This document shows, piece by piece, positions 34,278-44,546 of a stretch of DNA of 64,000 nt. The stretch's first letter is position 1; every line of letters starts with the position of its first letter. The notes beneath the pieces are model-generated. The model had not been told where the DNA came from. It ran no database searches and saw only the letters and a list, made by a program, of their open reading frames with translations. The stretch comes from Rhodanobacter sp. MP7CTX1 (GTDB lineage Bacteria > Pseudomonadota > Gammaproteobacteria > Xanthomonadales > Rhodanobacteraceae): assembly GCF_014205795.1 (NCBI RefSeq), contig NZ_JACHCN010000004.1, positions 300,510 through 364,509 on the forward strand. The letters run 5' to 3'. The translations under genes and the position numbers were made by a program.

Positions 34278-37200
34278 GACTCGGCTCCAACGCACGCTGC
34301 TCCAGCACTTCACTGATCTGCGCCAGCAACTCGGCCTCCTGATAGGGCTTGCCGAGGTAACGGTCGACGCCAAGGTCGAACGCCCGCTGGCGATGTTTAT
34401 CGCCGCTGCGCGAGGTGATCATGATGATCGGCACATTGCGCAGTCGAGGATCGGCCTTCATGTGGGCGGCCAGTTCGTAGCCATCCATACGCGGCATCTC
34501 GATGTCCAGCAGCATCAGATCCGGCACGCGTTCGTGCAATTTCTCCACCGCATCGACACCGTCTTTGGCCGTGCTGACTTCGTATTCGTGACGCTCCAGC
34601 ACACGGCCGGTGACCTTGCGCATGGTGATCGAATCGTCCACCACCATCACCAGCGGCCGTACCCGCGTCTCTTCGATGATCGGCGCCTGTACCGCGCTCA
34701 GCCCATCGGACAGACGCTGCAGGCGACGCGTGATGCCATGACGAACCAGCGGTGCCAGATCCAGAATGATCAGCACCGAACCGTCGCCCATGATCGTCGC
34801 GCCGAGCAGACCGGGTACCGAGCTGATCTGCGGGCCGACCGACTTGACCACGATTTCGCGTGAGCCAAGCACCGCGTCGATACGAATCGCCGCGCGCAAA
34901 TCACCCGCGCGGGTCAGCAGCAACGGCTGCTGCTCGCCTTCGGCCGGCAGGCCTGGCGGAAGGCCCAGCAGCTCGGCGAGGTCATGGATGCCGTACTGTT
35001 CGTTGCCGTACTGGAACGAAGGTTCGTCCTCGGCCAGCCGCGCGGCCAGATCGTCTTGGTCGACCCGTGCCACACCCTGTACCGACGTCATCGGGATCGC
35101 AAACGTGGCCTCGCCGATGCGCACCAGGATCGCCTGGGTCACCGCGAGGGTGAACGGCAGGCGCAGCACGAAGACGCTGCCCTTGTTCGCTTCGGACTCG
35201 ATCGAGAGTGAGCCGCCAAGCTGCTTGATCTCGTTCGCCACCACGTCCATGCCGACGCCGCGACCGGCCAGCTGAGTGATCTTGCTGGCGGTAGAGAAGC
35301 CCGGCTGGGTGATCAACGAAAGCAGCTGGTTATCGGTCGGCTTGATGTTGGCCCGCAGCAGTCCGCGCTCGATGCCGCGCTTGCGGATCGCCTCGCGATC
35401 CAGCCCGCGGCCGTCATCACTGACCCGGATTACCACCTCGGTAGCTTCGCGCGCGACCTGGATATGCACCGAGCCTTCGGCTGGCTTTCCGGCCTTGCGA
35501 CGCTCGGCCGGGGTTTCAATGCCATGCGCAATCGCGTTGCGCAGCATGTGCTCGAACGGTGCCTTGATGCGGTCGAGCAGGTTGCGATCCATTTCGCCGT
35601 GCGCACCGTCCACATACAACTGGGCGTGCTTACCTTGTTCCTGCGCCGCCTGACGGAGCGTGCGGCGCAGATTGGGCACCATCGTGTCGAACGGCAGCAT
35701 GCGCGTGCGCAGCAGACCATCCTGCAACTCGGTACTGACGCGTGACTGCTGGATCAGCAGGGTCTCGGCCTGCCGGGTCAGTTCGTCGAGCATGTTCTGG
35801 ATGGACACCAGATCGGAGACCGACTCGGCCAGTGCACGTGAATACTGCTGCAGCTGCGAGTAACGATCGAGCTCGAGCGGATCGAACGCGGTCAGTCCCG
35901 CTTCGCGATGCTCGCGCTGGAAGCGCGCGATGATCTGTGCCTCGGTCTCGATCTCCAGCATGCGCAGCTGGCTGCGCAAACGTGCCACGGTCTGCTCGAG
36001 TTCCACCAGGTTGAAGCGATAACCAGCGACCTGCTGTTCCAGTCGCGAACGGTAGATCGCCACTTCGCCTGCATGGTTGACCAGATTGTCGAGCAGGTCG
36101 GCGCGAACACGGATCTGCTCCTGCGAGGAGCGGACCTCTTCCTCCATCTCCGGCAACAGTTCGGGCAGGTCGAGTGTGGAAGCACTCGGCACCACAGGTT
36201 GCGGCGTCGAGCGCACCAGTTTCAGGGTTGGCATGGCAACGGCGGCCAATGCCTCATCGTCAGCCAGTGTCGTTTCGCCAGCCAGTGCCAGCAGGCGATC
36301 GATCGTGGCCTGCGGATATTCGGTTGTCTCGCCTTGCGACACATGCTGTACCAAGGCATGCATCTGATCGAACGCCGCTTCCAGTGCTGCGATCAGCGGG
36401 CCGGTCTTGGTTGCGTAGCGAGCCGGCTTTTCGAGCAAGGTCTCAATGGCGTGGGCGAGATCACCCACTCCCATCAACCCCGCAATTCGCGCGCCGCCCT
36501 TGAGCGTATGCAGATCGCGCTGCAGCTCGGCCACATGCTTCAGTTCTGTCGGATCGTCGTGCCATTGCGCGAGCACGCCATCGGCGTGATCGAGAATTTC
36601 ACGCGCCTCGTCGATAAACACTTCAAGCAGGTCGGCGTCGATGTGGCCCGACCCACCCTGGGCAAGGACATGCTCCGACGCAGAGGCCGTTTTGCTTTCT
36701 TCATCCGACTCGCGACTGGCAGCGGCTTGTTCGGCTTCAGCGTGTTCCGCTGCGGCCTGCTCCGCTGCATCGTGCTCTGCTGCGGCCTGCTCCGCTGCAT
36801 CGTGCTCTGCTGCGGCCTGCTCCGCTGCAGCGTGCTCTGCTGCAGCTTGTTCTGCTGCAGCTTGTTCTGCTGCAGCGTGTTCTGCTGCAGCGTGCTCTGC
36901 CGCCGCGTGTTCTGCCGCGGCATGTTCCGCCGCGGCCTGCTCGGCTGCGGCGGCCTCAGCTGCTGCGTGCTCTGCTGCTGCGTGGTCAGCTGCCGCTTGT
37001 GCAGCTGCGGCCTGCTCTGCGGCAGCTTGTTCAGCGGCTGCCTGCTCCGCCGCTGCCTGCTCCGCTGCCGCTTTCTCGGCAGCCGCTTCTTCGGCCGCCA
37101 TTCGTTCGATCGCCGCGTGTTCTGCGGCAGCCTGCTCGGCAGCGGCCTGCTCAGCCGCCGCTTGTTCGGCAGCGGCTTGGTCGGCCGCAGCTTTCTCGAT

Positions 37201-40200
37201 GGCCAGTTGTTGTGCGGCCGCTTGTTCGCTCACTGCGGCATCGTGATCAAATGCGTCCAATGCCTCAAACAGTTCAGCCGCAACTGCCGCATGATGCGCA
37301 TCGTCCGGATGAGCCGCGATTACGTCGTCCGCTTCCAACGACGCCTCGTCTTGCGTCTCTTCGGCGTGCACACCAGCCGCATCGGCGATGCTGGCATCCA
37401 GCGAAGCGCCCATGGCCGCTTCTTCGTCGGCAGGCTGATCTGTCGTCGTGGCCATCGCGCCCGTCGCCGCCTCGTCCAGCTGCGGTTCGAACACGACATG
37501 CGCCACCTGCGACTCGGGGTAGCGGTCGCGCATTTCGACGATTTGTGCGGTGAGCGCGTCCGTGTCGGGCAATTGCGGCTCGGCCACGTCGAACTGGCCC
37601 ATCACATGATCGACCAGGTCAGCCGCCTGACCGAGCAACCGCACGCCTTCGGACGGCAGCGGCAGATTGGCGGCACGCAGGCGCTTGAACAGTCCCTCCA
37701 GCGGCGACAACAGCTGTGTCAGCAACGGGATGTCCACCATCGCGATGGCGCCGTGCAGCGTATGCACGGCCCGCAGCAGATCTTCGCCGATCGGCAGCTC
37801 GTTGCCACTGCGCTGGATGGCGGCGCGAATGGTTTGCAGATATTGCGCAACTTCGCTGCGCAGGATTTCCAGCAGCACCGGATCCACCGGCGGCATGACC
37901 GGCCCCGATATCGCCTGTTCGTGTTCAACCGGCTCGTGCTCGGAGCCCGCCGAGTTGGCATCGGTCAAACTGGCTTCCGGAATTACATCCGCCGCCGCGC
38001 CGACGCGCGGTATGCGATGACGCACCACCCTGCGAACTGTTTCCGTAGCCGCCGACAGATAATCTTCCACGCGCGCGGGATGACCGGCGGACAGCTGCTC
38101 CGCGGTATGCATGATCGCACTGAGTGGAGCATTCGACATGCCCTCGCCCTTGAGCGCGGCGAGCAATGGAGGCAGCGCGTCGATCGCATGCCGCAGTAGC
38201 GCCTGTACGTCCTCGTCCGGCTGGATGGAACCATCCAGCACGTGGTTGAACATGTCCTCGACTTTCCACGCGAACTCGCCCAGCACGCCGGCACCGACCA
38301 GTCGGCCTGAACCCTTCAGCGTATGGAACGAACGGCGGATGCTGACCAGCGACGACATTTGCGTCGGATCGGTCAGCCAGACCTTCTCGGCCTCGCGCAG
38401 ACTGTCGATTTCCTCCTGCATTTCCTCCAGGAAGATTTCGCGAATGTCGTCGTCGATACCTTCCGCATTGGCATTGAAGCTGGTGTTGGCCGCGAGGGCA
38501 TCGCGTGCCGGCATCTGCTCGAATATTTCTTCTTCGACCTCGATCCAGTCGCCATCCTCATCGTTCGACCCATGGCCGGGCAGATCGCCCCGCAGCGCCA
38601 GCGGTGCGGTCGATTCGGTCTGCGTCAGCCGCAAGCCATCGAGGTTGTGGGTGGGTGGAAGGTGCGGTTCGCTGTAACCGACAAACAGGTGTCCGAGATC
38701 GCTGCCGGGGAGCAGGCTGACGGTTTCGGAAAGTTCCGGGTGCTCTTCATGCTCGATGCCGTCGCCGGCGTGAGCCGTCATGGCAGCCTCGGACGCGGCA
38801 ACTGCCGGCCGCAACACTCTCTCGGACGGCAACCGCTCGGCTGGCAACGGCCAGTAGCCGAGCAGCCCGAGGCTGTGCTCAGCCACGTCGAGAATATGTT
38901 CCAGCCCGCCGCGATGTTCACGCGCCGCTTCGAGGTAGTACTCCAGCGCCGCGAGCGCATCGGCCAGATGATCCATCTGTGCGCCGCTCGGAACGCGTCG
39001 GTCATCCAGCAATTCATTGCCGATGAAACGGCCGACGCCTTCGGCCAACTCGGCCGAACGCGGTGAGGAAAGCATGCGCATGGCACCGGCGACTTCTTCC
39101 ATCAGTGGCGGCGCGACAGCCAGACGGCCGTGCTCCCAACCTGATTCGACGAAGGCAACGATCGCGTCCTTCACCTTGCCGGTATTGTTGATGGCTTCAT
39201 GCATCAACGCGGTGACCACGCCCAGCGCTTCGCTGCGCGGCAGTCCCTGCATCGTGGTGCCGGTATCCGCTTCGTCCTCGGAACCCAGGCTCTCGATGTG
39301 ATCGTCCAGCGAAGCTTCGACGTACAACAGGGCCCCGGCTACATCGAGCAAGGTGTCCTCGTCGGGCTTGCGCATGCGGTTGGCGATCTCGTCGAGCACC
39401 CGCCGCTGTTCGATGACCAGCCGGCGCGGTACCGCCAGCGCCAGCATGCCCAGCGTGTCGCCAACGCGGTCGAGTACTTCGCTCTGTTCGCTCAGTTGCG
39501 CCGGGTCGCCGTCGCTCTGACGCAGGAACAGATCCAGCGCTTCCTTGACCCGCAGCAAATCGTCCTTCAGTGCGCGCGATACGGAATCGAGCAGCGCACG
39601 GTTGTGTCCGGACATCGAGCCACGCGCGTGTTCCAGTTCGCCGGCATCAGGTACCAGACTGTCCAGCGCATAGGTATGCCGCAGCAATTCCATCTGCGGG
39701 CTGCGCTGCTTGGCCTGGGCCACGATGTAAAGCAGTTTGCAGGCAACCGCGTCGGCATCGCTGCCGCGCAGGCTGTCTTCGCCATGCTCGATCAGCTGAC
39801 GGATGCTGCGATCCACCTTGCCGATCAATTGGCGGACTTCGCCGGCATGACCCTTGATCATGCCTTGCTCGAGACCCTCCAGCACACCGGCGGCAATCCA
39901 CCACAAGCGCCTGCCGTGTACGTGATAGCAACGTGCGGTGATAGCCAGCAAGGTCTTGCGCATGCCGACCAGTTGCTGCGGAACGGCTTGACCGCGGAAC
40001 CAGTTCAGCAACTGCTGCTGAAAGCGCAGACGCAGATTAACCAACTCGCCACGATGCGATTCGGCATACGCAGCGCTCATCGCGGCCGGCGCCAGATCCG
40101 GCAGGAACGCATCAAGGTTGGGATGAAACATCGCCGACTCGGGCAGCGGCGGCTGCTCGCGACTGGCGCGCAAATCATTCAGCAGCGGCAACAGCACCAC

Positions 40201-40548
40201 CGGCACATCACGATGACCGCTGGACAACCGCTCGAGATAATCGGGCAGCTGCATCAGGCCACGCATCAGGGCGGCGTAGGCTTCCTCGCGATAGGGAATG
40301 TGATCCTCGAGCAGCGCGATGGAGAGCGTCTCCATCTCCGCGGTCACCAACGCTGCGCCGTACAGCTCGACCATCCGCAAGGTGCCATGCACCTGATGCA
40401 GATGTCGCGTGCACGAACGCATGACGTCGCGATCGTCCGGATTCTCGACGTAGGACTCCAGCGCCTCGCGGGCAGTCGACAATGTCTCGTCGAGCTCCGG
40501 CTTGACCCACTGAAGAGTGGTGAAATCGATGTGATCTTGAAGTCTCAT
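34270..40548 (-). CDS. chpA: Type IV pilus chemosensory hybrid kinase ChpA (PilL)
   Basis: 2092 residues. Four Hpt-type domains can be seen by their phospho-histidines: His51 (HQVHG), His742 (FHTLKGSGR), His929 (VHTLHGA) and His1347 (LHTLKGGAR). Between the last two lies about 170 residues of AAAEQ/AAAEH repeats (about 1110-1278). The CheA-like core follows: dimerisation, HATPase with NAIAHGIE (about 1670) and GRGVGMD (about 1765), CheW domain (about 1800-1930), then a receiver with Asp2015 (LLDIEMPR). It phosphorylates PilG and PilH to control twitching and cAMP-linked surface responses. It lies 112 bases after pilJ. Confidence 0.95.
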   Translation of the reverse strand: MRLQDHIDFTTLQWVKPELDETLSTAREALESYVENPDDRDVMRSCTRHLHQVHGTLRMVELYGAALVTAEMETLSIALLEDHIPYREEAYAALMRGLMQLPDYLERLSSGHRDVPVVLLPLLNDLRASREQPPLPESAMFHPNLDAFLPDLAPAAMSAAYAESHRGELVNLRLRFQQQLLNWFRGQAVPQQLVGMRKTLLAITARCYHVHGRRLWWIAAGVLEGLEQGMIKGHAGEVRQLIGKVDRSIRQLIEHGEDSLRGSDADAVACKLLYIVAQAKQRSPQMELLRHTYALDSLVPDAGELEHARGSMSGHNRALLDSVSRALKDDLLRVKEALDLFLRQSDGDPAQLSEQSEVLDRVGDTLGMLALAVPRRLVIEQRRVLDEIANRMRKPDEDTLLDVAGALLYVEASLDDHIESLGSEDEADTGTTMQGLPRSEALGVVTALMHEAINNTGKVKDAIVAFVESGWEHGRLAVAPPLMEEVAGAMRMLSSPRSAELAEGVGRFIGNELLDDRRVPSGAQMDHLADALAALEYYLEAAREHRGGLEHILDVAEHSLGLLGYWPLPAERLPSERVLRPAVAASEAAMTAHAGDGIEHEEHPELSETVSLLPGSDLGHLFVGYSEPHLPPTHNLDGLRLTQTESTAPLALRGDLPGHGSNDEDGDWIEVEEEIFEQMPARDALAANTSFNANAEGIDDDIREIFLEEMQEEIDSLREAEKVWLTDPTQMSSLVSIRRSFHTLKGSGRLVGAGVLGEFAWKVEDMFNHVLDGSIQPDEDVQALLRHAIDALPPLLAALKGEGMSNAPLSAIMHTAEQLSAGHPARVEDYLSAATETVRRVVRHRIPRVGAAADVIPEASLTDANSAGSEHEPVEHEQAISGPVMPPVDPVLLEILRSEVAQYLQTIRAAIQRSGNELPIGEDLLRAVHTLHGAIAMVDIPLLTQLLSPLEGLFKRLRAANLPLPSEGVRLLGQAADLVDHVMGQFDVAEPQLPDTDALTAQIVEMRDRYPESQVAHVVFEPQLDEAATGAMATTTDQPADEEAAMGASLDASIADAAGVHAEETQDEASLEADDVIAAHPDDAHHAAVAAELFEALDAFDHDAAVSEQAAAQQLAIEKAAADQAAAEQAAAEQAAAEQAAAEHAAIERMAAEEAAAEKAAAEQAAAEQAAAEQAAAEQAAAAQAAADHAAAEHAAAEAAAAEQAAAEHAAAEHAAAEHAAAEHAAAEQAAAEQAAAEHAAAEQAAAEHDAAEQAAAEHDAAEQAAAEHAEAEQAAASRESDEESKTASASEHVLAQGGSGHIDADLLEVFIDEAREILDHADGVLAQWHDDPTELKHVAELQRDLHTLKGGARIAGLMGVGDLAHAIETLLEKPARYATKTGPLIAALEAAFDQMHALVQHVSQGETTEYPQATIDRLLALAGETTLADDEALAAVAMPTLKLVRSTPQPVVPSASTLDLPELLPEMEEEVRSSQEQIRVRADLLDNLVNHAGEVAIYRSRLEQQVAGYRFNLVELEQTVARLRSQLRMLEIETEAQIIARFQREHREAGLTAFDPLELDRYSQLQQYSRALAESVSDLVSIQNMLDELTRQAETLLIQQSRVSTELQDGLLRTRMLPFDTMVPNLRRTLRQAAQEQGKHAQLYVDGAHGEMDRNLLDRIKAPFEHMLRNAIAHGIETPAERRKAGKPAEGSVHIQVAREATEVVIRVSDDGRGLDREAIRKRGIERGLLRANIKPTDNQLLSLITQPGFSTASKITQLAGRGVGMDVVANEIKQLGGSLSIESEANKGSVFVLRLPFTLAVTQAILVRIGEATFAIPMTSVQGVARVDQDDLAARLAEDEPSFQYGNEQYGIHDLAELLGLPPGLPAEGEQQPLLLTRAGDLRAAIRIDAVLGSREIVVKSVGPQISSVPGLLGATIMGDGSVLIILDLAPLVRHGITRRLQRLSDGLSAVQAPIIEETRVRPLVMVVDDSITMRKVTGRVLERHEYEVSTAKDGVDAVEKLHERVPDLMLLDIEMPRMDGYELAAHMKADPRLRNVPIIMITSRSGDKHRQRAFDLGVDRYLGKPYQEAELLAQISEVLEQRALEPSHD

Positions 40549-40660
40549 GCGCCTCTCTCAACGGTTGCCCAATGTCGCATCACGTACGCATCACGCAACC
40601 AGCGAGACTGCCCCCCGTCAAATTGTCGATGCCAGCTTGGCCAAATCCACCGGACCGATG

Positions 40661-42700
40661 TCAACCCGGTAGCTTGAAATGCGCTACCGAGCGCCGCAGG
40701 TCACTCGCCAGCTGCGCCAGAGTACCGATCGAGTCGGCGGTCTGGCTGGCACCCTGCGAGGTCTGCGAGGTAATTTCCTGAATCGCGTTCATCGAATGCG
40801 AGATATCGGTCGCCGCCGCGGACTGCTGACGCGCCGCGCTGGAGATGTTCTGAATCAGCGCCGACAGATCGTGCGACACGCGCTCGATATCACCCAGTGC
40901 ACTGCCGGCATCCTCTGCCTTGCGGGCACCAGCCACCACCTCGGCAGTGGTCTGCTCCATCGAGTTCACCGCTTCGTTGGTATCGGACTGAATCGTCTGC
41001 ACCAACGTTTCGATACGCTTGGTCGCACTGGTCGAGCGTTCGGCGAGTCGCTGCACTTCGTCCGCCACTACCGCGAAACCGCGACCCGCCTCACCGGCCG
41101 AAGCCGCCTGGATCGCTGCGTTGAGCGCGAGGATGTTGGTCTGCTCGGCGATGTCGTTGATCAGTTCCACGATCGAGCCGATCTCCTGCGAGGATTCGCC
41201 CAGGCGCTTGATGCGCTTTGAGGTTTCCTGGATCTGGTCGCGGATCGAGTCCATCCCGGAGATCGTCTCGCGCACCACTTCGGCGCCGTGCGAGGCAATT
41301 TTCACCGAGCGTTCGGCCACGTCGGCCGACTCGGCGGAATCCTTCGACACGGTGTCCATCGAGCTCACGATCTGGTTGATCGCCGAGGTCGCCGAGCTGA
41401 TCTGTTGCGCCTGCTGTTCGGCCGCGTCGGCCAGATGGCGCGCGGTGGTCTGGGTTTCCTGCGCCGACGACGAAACCTGTTCGGAGGTCTCGTTGATCGT
41501 GGTCACCAGTGAACGCAGCTCGTCGATGGCGTAGTTCACGGAGTCGGCGATCGCGCCGGTGATGTCTTCGGACACCGTGGTCTTGACCGTCAGATCACCT
41601 TCGGCCAGCGAGCCCATTTCGTCCAGCAGACGCATAATCGCGTCCTGGTTACGATGGTTCAGCTCGATACTGCTGGCGAAGCGGCGACGCTGTTCGGTCA
41701 CCAGGGTAATGACCAGCAACAGGGCGAATGCCACCGCGCCGATCGCGCCGAACAGACCCCACCACACGTTCGGGAACAGGCGCCGCAGCGGCAGTTTGCC
41801 GATCTGTTCGGCCAGGTCGCTGGCGCGCAACAGCACTGTCTGCGAATCCAGTGAGGCCTGGTTGGCTGCCTGCTTCACGTCGGCGATGTTGCCGGCCGCA
41901 GCGGCCAGTTTGGCCACCGGATCGGCCAGCTTGCCCCAGCTGGCATCCATGTCGGAAAGGATCTTGTGCGCATTCGCGTCCGCGACGGGCTTCACGCCGC
42001 TGTCGGCGTTACCCACCAGCAAGCCCTTCAACACGTTGCCATACAAGTCGGCATCGCGGGACAGGCCATCGGCCGCCGATTGCGCGGTATCGCCACCCTG
42101 CAGGATTTCCTGCACTCGACGGATGATTCGGTCAGCAGACAACATCTGGCGCGACGTTCCGAGCATTTGCTCGGAGCCACCGTTGCGCTGCTGCAGGATG
42201 TTGACCACCTGCTCCATGCTCGAGTTGAGCAAGGGCATCTGCTGCGACAGCGTGCCGGCGCGCAGTCCCGAGTCAATCACCACCGCCTTGTTCGAGAGGA
42301 TCTTGCCGATGTCGGTGTCGAGCTGCTTCCACGAACTGTCGAGCGCCGTCACGGCGCGACCGGACGATGTGGCGTTATTGTCGCCATAGCCCTGCATGCC
42401 AGTTGCCGGGTCGCCCTTGTTCAGGCGCTGCACCGCGGACTCGATCGAGTTGCGGTCACCTTCAAGCTCCTTGAAGGAGTCGGCGTTGCCGCCCGCGGAT
42501 TCCAGCGCGAATTTCGCCGTCGACTGCGACAACACCTGAATCTGCGTGGTCAGCGTTACCGCCTGCCGGTCCTCGCCGTTCTTCAGGTACAGCAGGAAGA
42601 AATCCACTGCCGCGAGACCGATCGCAATCAGCAACAGGACAATGAGTACGGTCGTATAGCTCCGTTCCCTGCCGACGCCCCCTGTAGTGCTCATGTTCAC
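40661..42700 (-). CDS. pilJ: Type IV pilus methyl-accepting chemoreceptor PilJ
   Basis: 679 residues. Membrane helix at about 18-42 ([22 protein letters not shown]), a periplasmic sensory region to about 305 with PilJ-type repeats, a second helix at about 312-335, a HAMP-like region and a long cytoplasmic coiled coil. The hairpin tip [38 protein letters not shown] is the kinase-binding signature. It senses pilus or surface state and passes this to ChpA via PilI. It lies 137 bases after pilI in the operon. No pilK (CheR) gene follows it. Confidence 0.96.
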   Translation of the reverse strand: MNMSTTGGVGRERSYTTVLIVLLLIAIGLAAVDFFLLYLKNGEDRQAVTLTTQIQVLSQSTAKFALESAGGNADSFKELEGDRNSIESAVQRLNKGDPATGMQGYGDNNATSSGRAVTALDSSWKQLDTDIGKILSNKAVVIDSGLRAGTLSQQMPLLNSSMEQVVNILQQRNGGSEQMLGTSRQMLSADRIIRRVQEILQGGDTAQSAADGLSRDADLYGNVLKGLLVGNADSGVKPVADANAHKILSDMDASWGKLADPVAKLAAAAGNIADVKQAANQASLDSQTVLLRASDLAEQIGKLPLRRLFPNVWWGLFGAIGAVAFALLLVITLVTEQRRRFASSIELNHRNQDAIMRLLDEMGSLAEGDLTVKTTVSEDITGAIADSVNYAIDELRSLVTTINETSEQVSSSAQETQTTARHLADAAEQQAQQISSATSAINQIVSSMDTVSKDSAESADVAERSVKIASHGAEVVRETISGMDSIRDQIQETSKRIKRLGESSQEIGSIVELINDIAEQTNILALNAAIQAASAGEAGRGFAVVADEVQRLAERSTSATKRIETLVQTIQSDTNEAVNSMEQTTAEVVAGARKAEDAGSALGDIERVSHDLSALIQNISSAARQQSAAATDISHSMNAIQEITSQTSQGASQTADSIGTLAQLASDLRRSVAHFKLPG

Positions 42701-42837
42701 CTCGTCCGTCTACACCTTGCCAGCTCCGCTTCATCGAGCGGGTACTGACCCAAGGACTTGCTGCCCTTAATTTCCGGCCACAACGGGCGCCGGCCCTTCA
42801 ATAGTTGAATCGTGCCCCAGCTGAAGCGTGACCGGTA

Positions 42838-43377
42838 TCAGGCCGCGGCCTGACGGAAATCCGGCGCCCGCACCAACCTGTTCATGCTGAAAATCGCCAA
42901 TTGCTGTTCGCCTACCCGGCTATCGACGAAGCGGGTGAGCCGCGGATCGTCCTCGCGCTGGGCCTCGCGTCGTTGCTCTTCATCCACCGTACGCTGACCG
43001 AATACCTCGTCGACCAGCAGCGCCACGTTGCCACCACCCTGGCGCACCACCAGCAGGCGGGCGCGCTCGGAGTGCTGGGTGCGCTCACCGAACAGGAAGC
43101 GGGCGAAGTCCACCACCGGCACCAGATTGCCGCGCACGTTCGCCACACCGAGCAGCCATGGCTGGGTGCCCGGCACGGGGGTGAGGGTCGGCACCGCCAG
43201 CAACTCGTTGATTTCATCGATGCCACTGACCAGCAAGCGCGAACCGACGCGAAAACCGATGCCGCGCCACAACCCGGGGGCTTCCAGCTTGCCCTGCGTA
43301 TCGGAGGCATGCGCCAGCGACAGCCGCTCGTAGCGGGCCAGGATTTCGAACGGAGTGCGGTTGACGGACTGGTTCAT
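42838..43377 (-). CDS. pilI: CheW-like coupling protein PilI
   Basis: 179 residues from the ATG at 43377, which overlaps the pilH stop (ATGA). CheW signatures: RNTPFEILARYE-type N-terminus, WRGIGFRVGSRLLVSGIDEINELL, PWLLGVANVRGNLVPVVDFARFLFG, VVRQGGGNVALLVDEVFGQR. It couples the PilJ receptor to the ChpA kinase. The in-frame start 30 bases upstream is inside pilH and is not needed. Confidence 0.95.
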   Translation of the reverse strand: MNQSVNRTPFEILARYERLSLAHASDTQGKLEAPGLWRGIGFRVGSRLLVSGIDEINELLAVPTLTPVPGTQPWLLGVANVRGNLVPVVDFARFLFGERTQHSERARLLVVRQGGGNVALLVDEVFGQRTVDEEQRREAQREDDPRLTRFVDSRVGEQQLAIFSMNRLVRAPDFRQAAA

Positions 43378-43745
43378 GTCGAACTCGGCAACAAATCGTT
43401 GATACACGCCAGCAAATCTTTCTCGCTCACCGGTTTGGTGATGAACGCACGGGCGCCCTGACGCAAGCCCCAGACCTGGTCGGTTTCCATCGACTTGGTC
43501 GTGATCATCACGATCGGCACCGATGCCGTCACGGGGTCACGGGTCAGTGTCCGGGTGGCCTGGAAGCCATTCATGCCCGGCATGATCACGTCCATGATGA
43601 TCAGATCGGGCAACGCAGCGCGCACACGCTCGATGCCCTCCTCGGCGGTGCCAAAGGCGGCAACTTGATGACCGGCCCGTTCGAGCAGCGTAGTGAACAC
43701 GCGCACGTCGGTCGGCGAATCGTCGATGATGAAAATATTGGCCAC
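43374..43745 (-). CDS. pilH: Single-domain response regulator PilH
   Basis: 123 residues, a receiver domain only: IFIIDDSPTDVRVF with the acidic pair, phospho-acceptor Asp in LIIMDVIMPGMNGFQATRTL, ITTKSMETDQVWGLRQGARAFITKPV with the conserved Lys. In Pseudomonas, PilH opposes PilG and favours pilus retraction or acts as a phosphate sink. It starts 22 bases after the pilG stop and overlaps pilI. Confidence 0.95.
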   Translation of the reverse strand: MANIFIIDDSPTDVRVFTTLLERAGHQVAAFGTAEEGIERVRAALPDLIIMDVIMPGMNGFQATRTLTRDPVTASVPIVMITTKSMETDQVWGLRQGARAFITKPVSEKDLLACINDLLPSST

Positions 43746-43767
43746 AGGTCCCCCTCAGAATCTGCAG

Positions 43768-44178
43768 TCAGTGGCTCGGCACCGTGCTGACATGGCGATG
43801 GATGGCACCAAGCAGCTCGTCACGCGTGAACGGCTTGGTCAGATACTGCTCGGCACCCACGATACGGCCACGCGCCTTGTCAAACAGCCCGTCCTTCGAG
43901 CTCAGCATGATCACCGGCGTGGATCGGAATTGTGGATTGTTCTTGATCAGCGCGCAGGTCTGATAACCATCCAGGCGCGGCATCATGATGTCGACGAAGA
44001 TGATCGCAGGCTTCTGGTCGGAGATCTTGGCCAGCGCCTCGAATCCGTCAACTGCGGTCAATACCTCGCACCCTTCCTTCTTCAGCAAGGTTTCCGCGGT
44101 ACGGCGGATGGTCTTGGAGTCATCAATCACCATGACCTTGAGACCAGCCAAGTCATTAGCACTCACGTTCAAATTCAC
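43768..44178 (-). CDS. pilG: Single-domain response regulator PilG
   Basis: 136 residues. Receiver features: GLKVMVIDDSKTIRRTAETLLKKEGCEV, Asp in IIFVDIMMPRLDGYQTCALIKN, IMLSSKDGLFDKARGRIVGAEQYLTKPF. PilG is the main output regulator of the Pil-Chp system, acting toward pilus extension and cAMP synthesis. It is the first gene of the operon; the promoter must lie in the 368-base divergent gap with gshB. Confidence 0.96.
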   Translation of the reverse strand: MNLNVSANDLAGLKVMVIDDSKTIRRTAETLLKKEGCEVLTAVDGFEALAKISDQKPAIIFVDIMMPRLDGYQTCALIKNNPQFRSTPVIMLSSKDGLFDKARGRIVGAEQYLTKPFTRDELLGAIHRHVSTVPSH

Positions 44179-44546
44179 TTACTCCCCCTGCGGCCCGCCC
44201 CGAGCTCAGGATAGACACCAAGACATGCAACAGCCATGCCGTCAGGTGCTCATGTAAAAAAAACAAAACGAACCACCCAAATACCCGCTCTGCGGCGGTG
44301 CATCCAACCCTTTGCTGTTTACTGCCTGCCCGCCGAGACTGTCAAGCAATAATCATTCGCTCCGTCGCCTGGTGCGCACAACGTGACCCATATTGGCACC
44401 ATCTGGCCAACCGCGACAGCATCGACAATCAACCGAGCTTGTCGCAGCCGATCGACTCGGCGACCATCCACACTGTCGATGTCGGCCTGAAATCCAAACC
44501 CACCCGCACGGTCCGCGCATGCGCGGGCCACCTTCGGAGAACCCCA
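44179..44546. other. Divergent promoter region between pilG and gshB
   Basis: No supported gene in 368 bases; the open frame running into gshB from 44298 lacks homology to GshB. An A-rich tract (GTAAAAAAAACAAAACGAACC, 44254-44274) stands out against the GC-rich surroundings and may belong to a promoter. I cannot assign -35/-10 elements with confidence. Confidence 0.5.

Noticed and set aside
36717..37226. 15-base DNA repeats considered as a CRISPR or minisatellite outside genes
   Set aside because: They keep the ChpA frame throughout and encode AAAEQ/AAAEH.
35908..38199. 763-codon plus-strand frame rich in Cys/Ser, antisense to chpA
   Set aside because: It is the shadow of the ChpA repeat and kinase region; the minus strand has all motifs. 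The Cys/Ser/Phe composition is an artefact of antisense reading of AAAEQ repeats.
44298..44546. N-terminal extension of gshB by 83 codons
   Set aside because: The extension has no homology to glutathione synthetase; the ATG at 44547 gives the conserved start and has GGAGA upstream.
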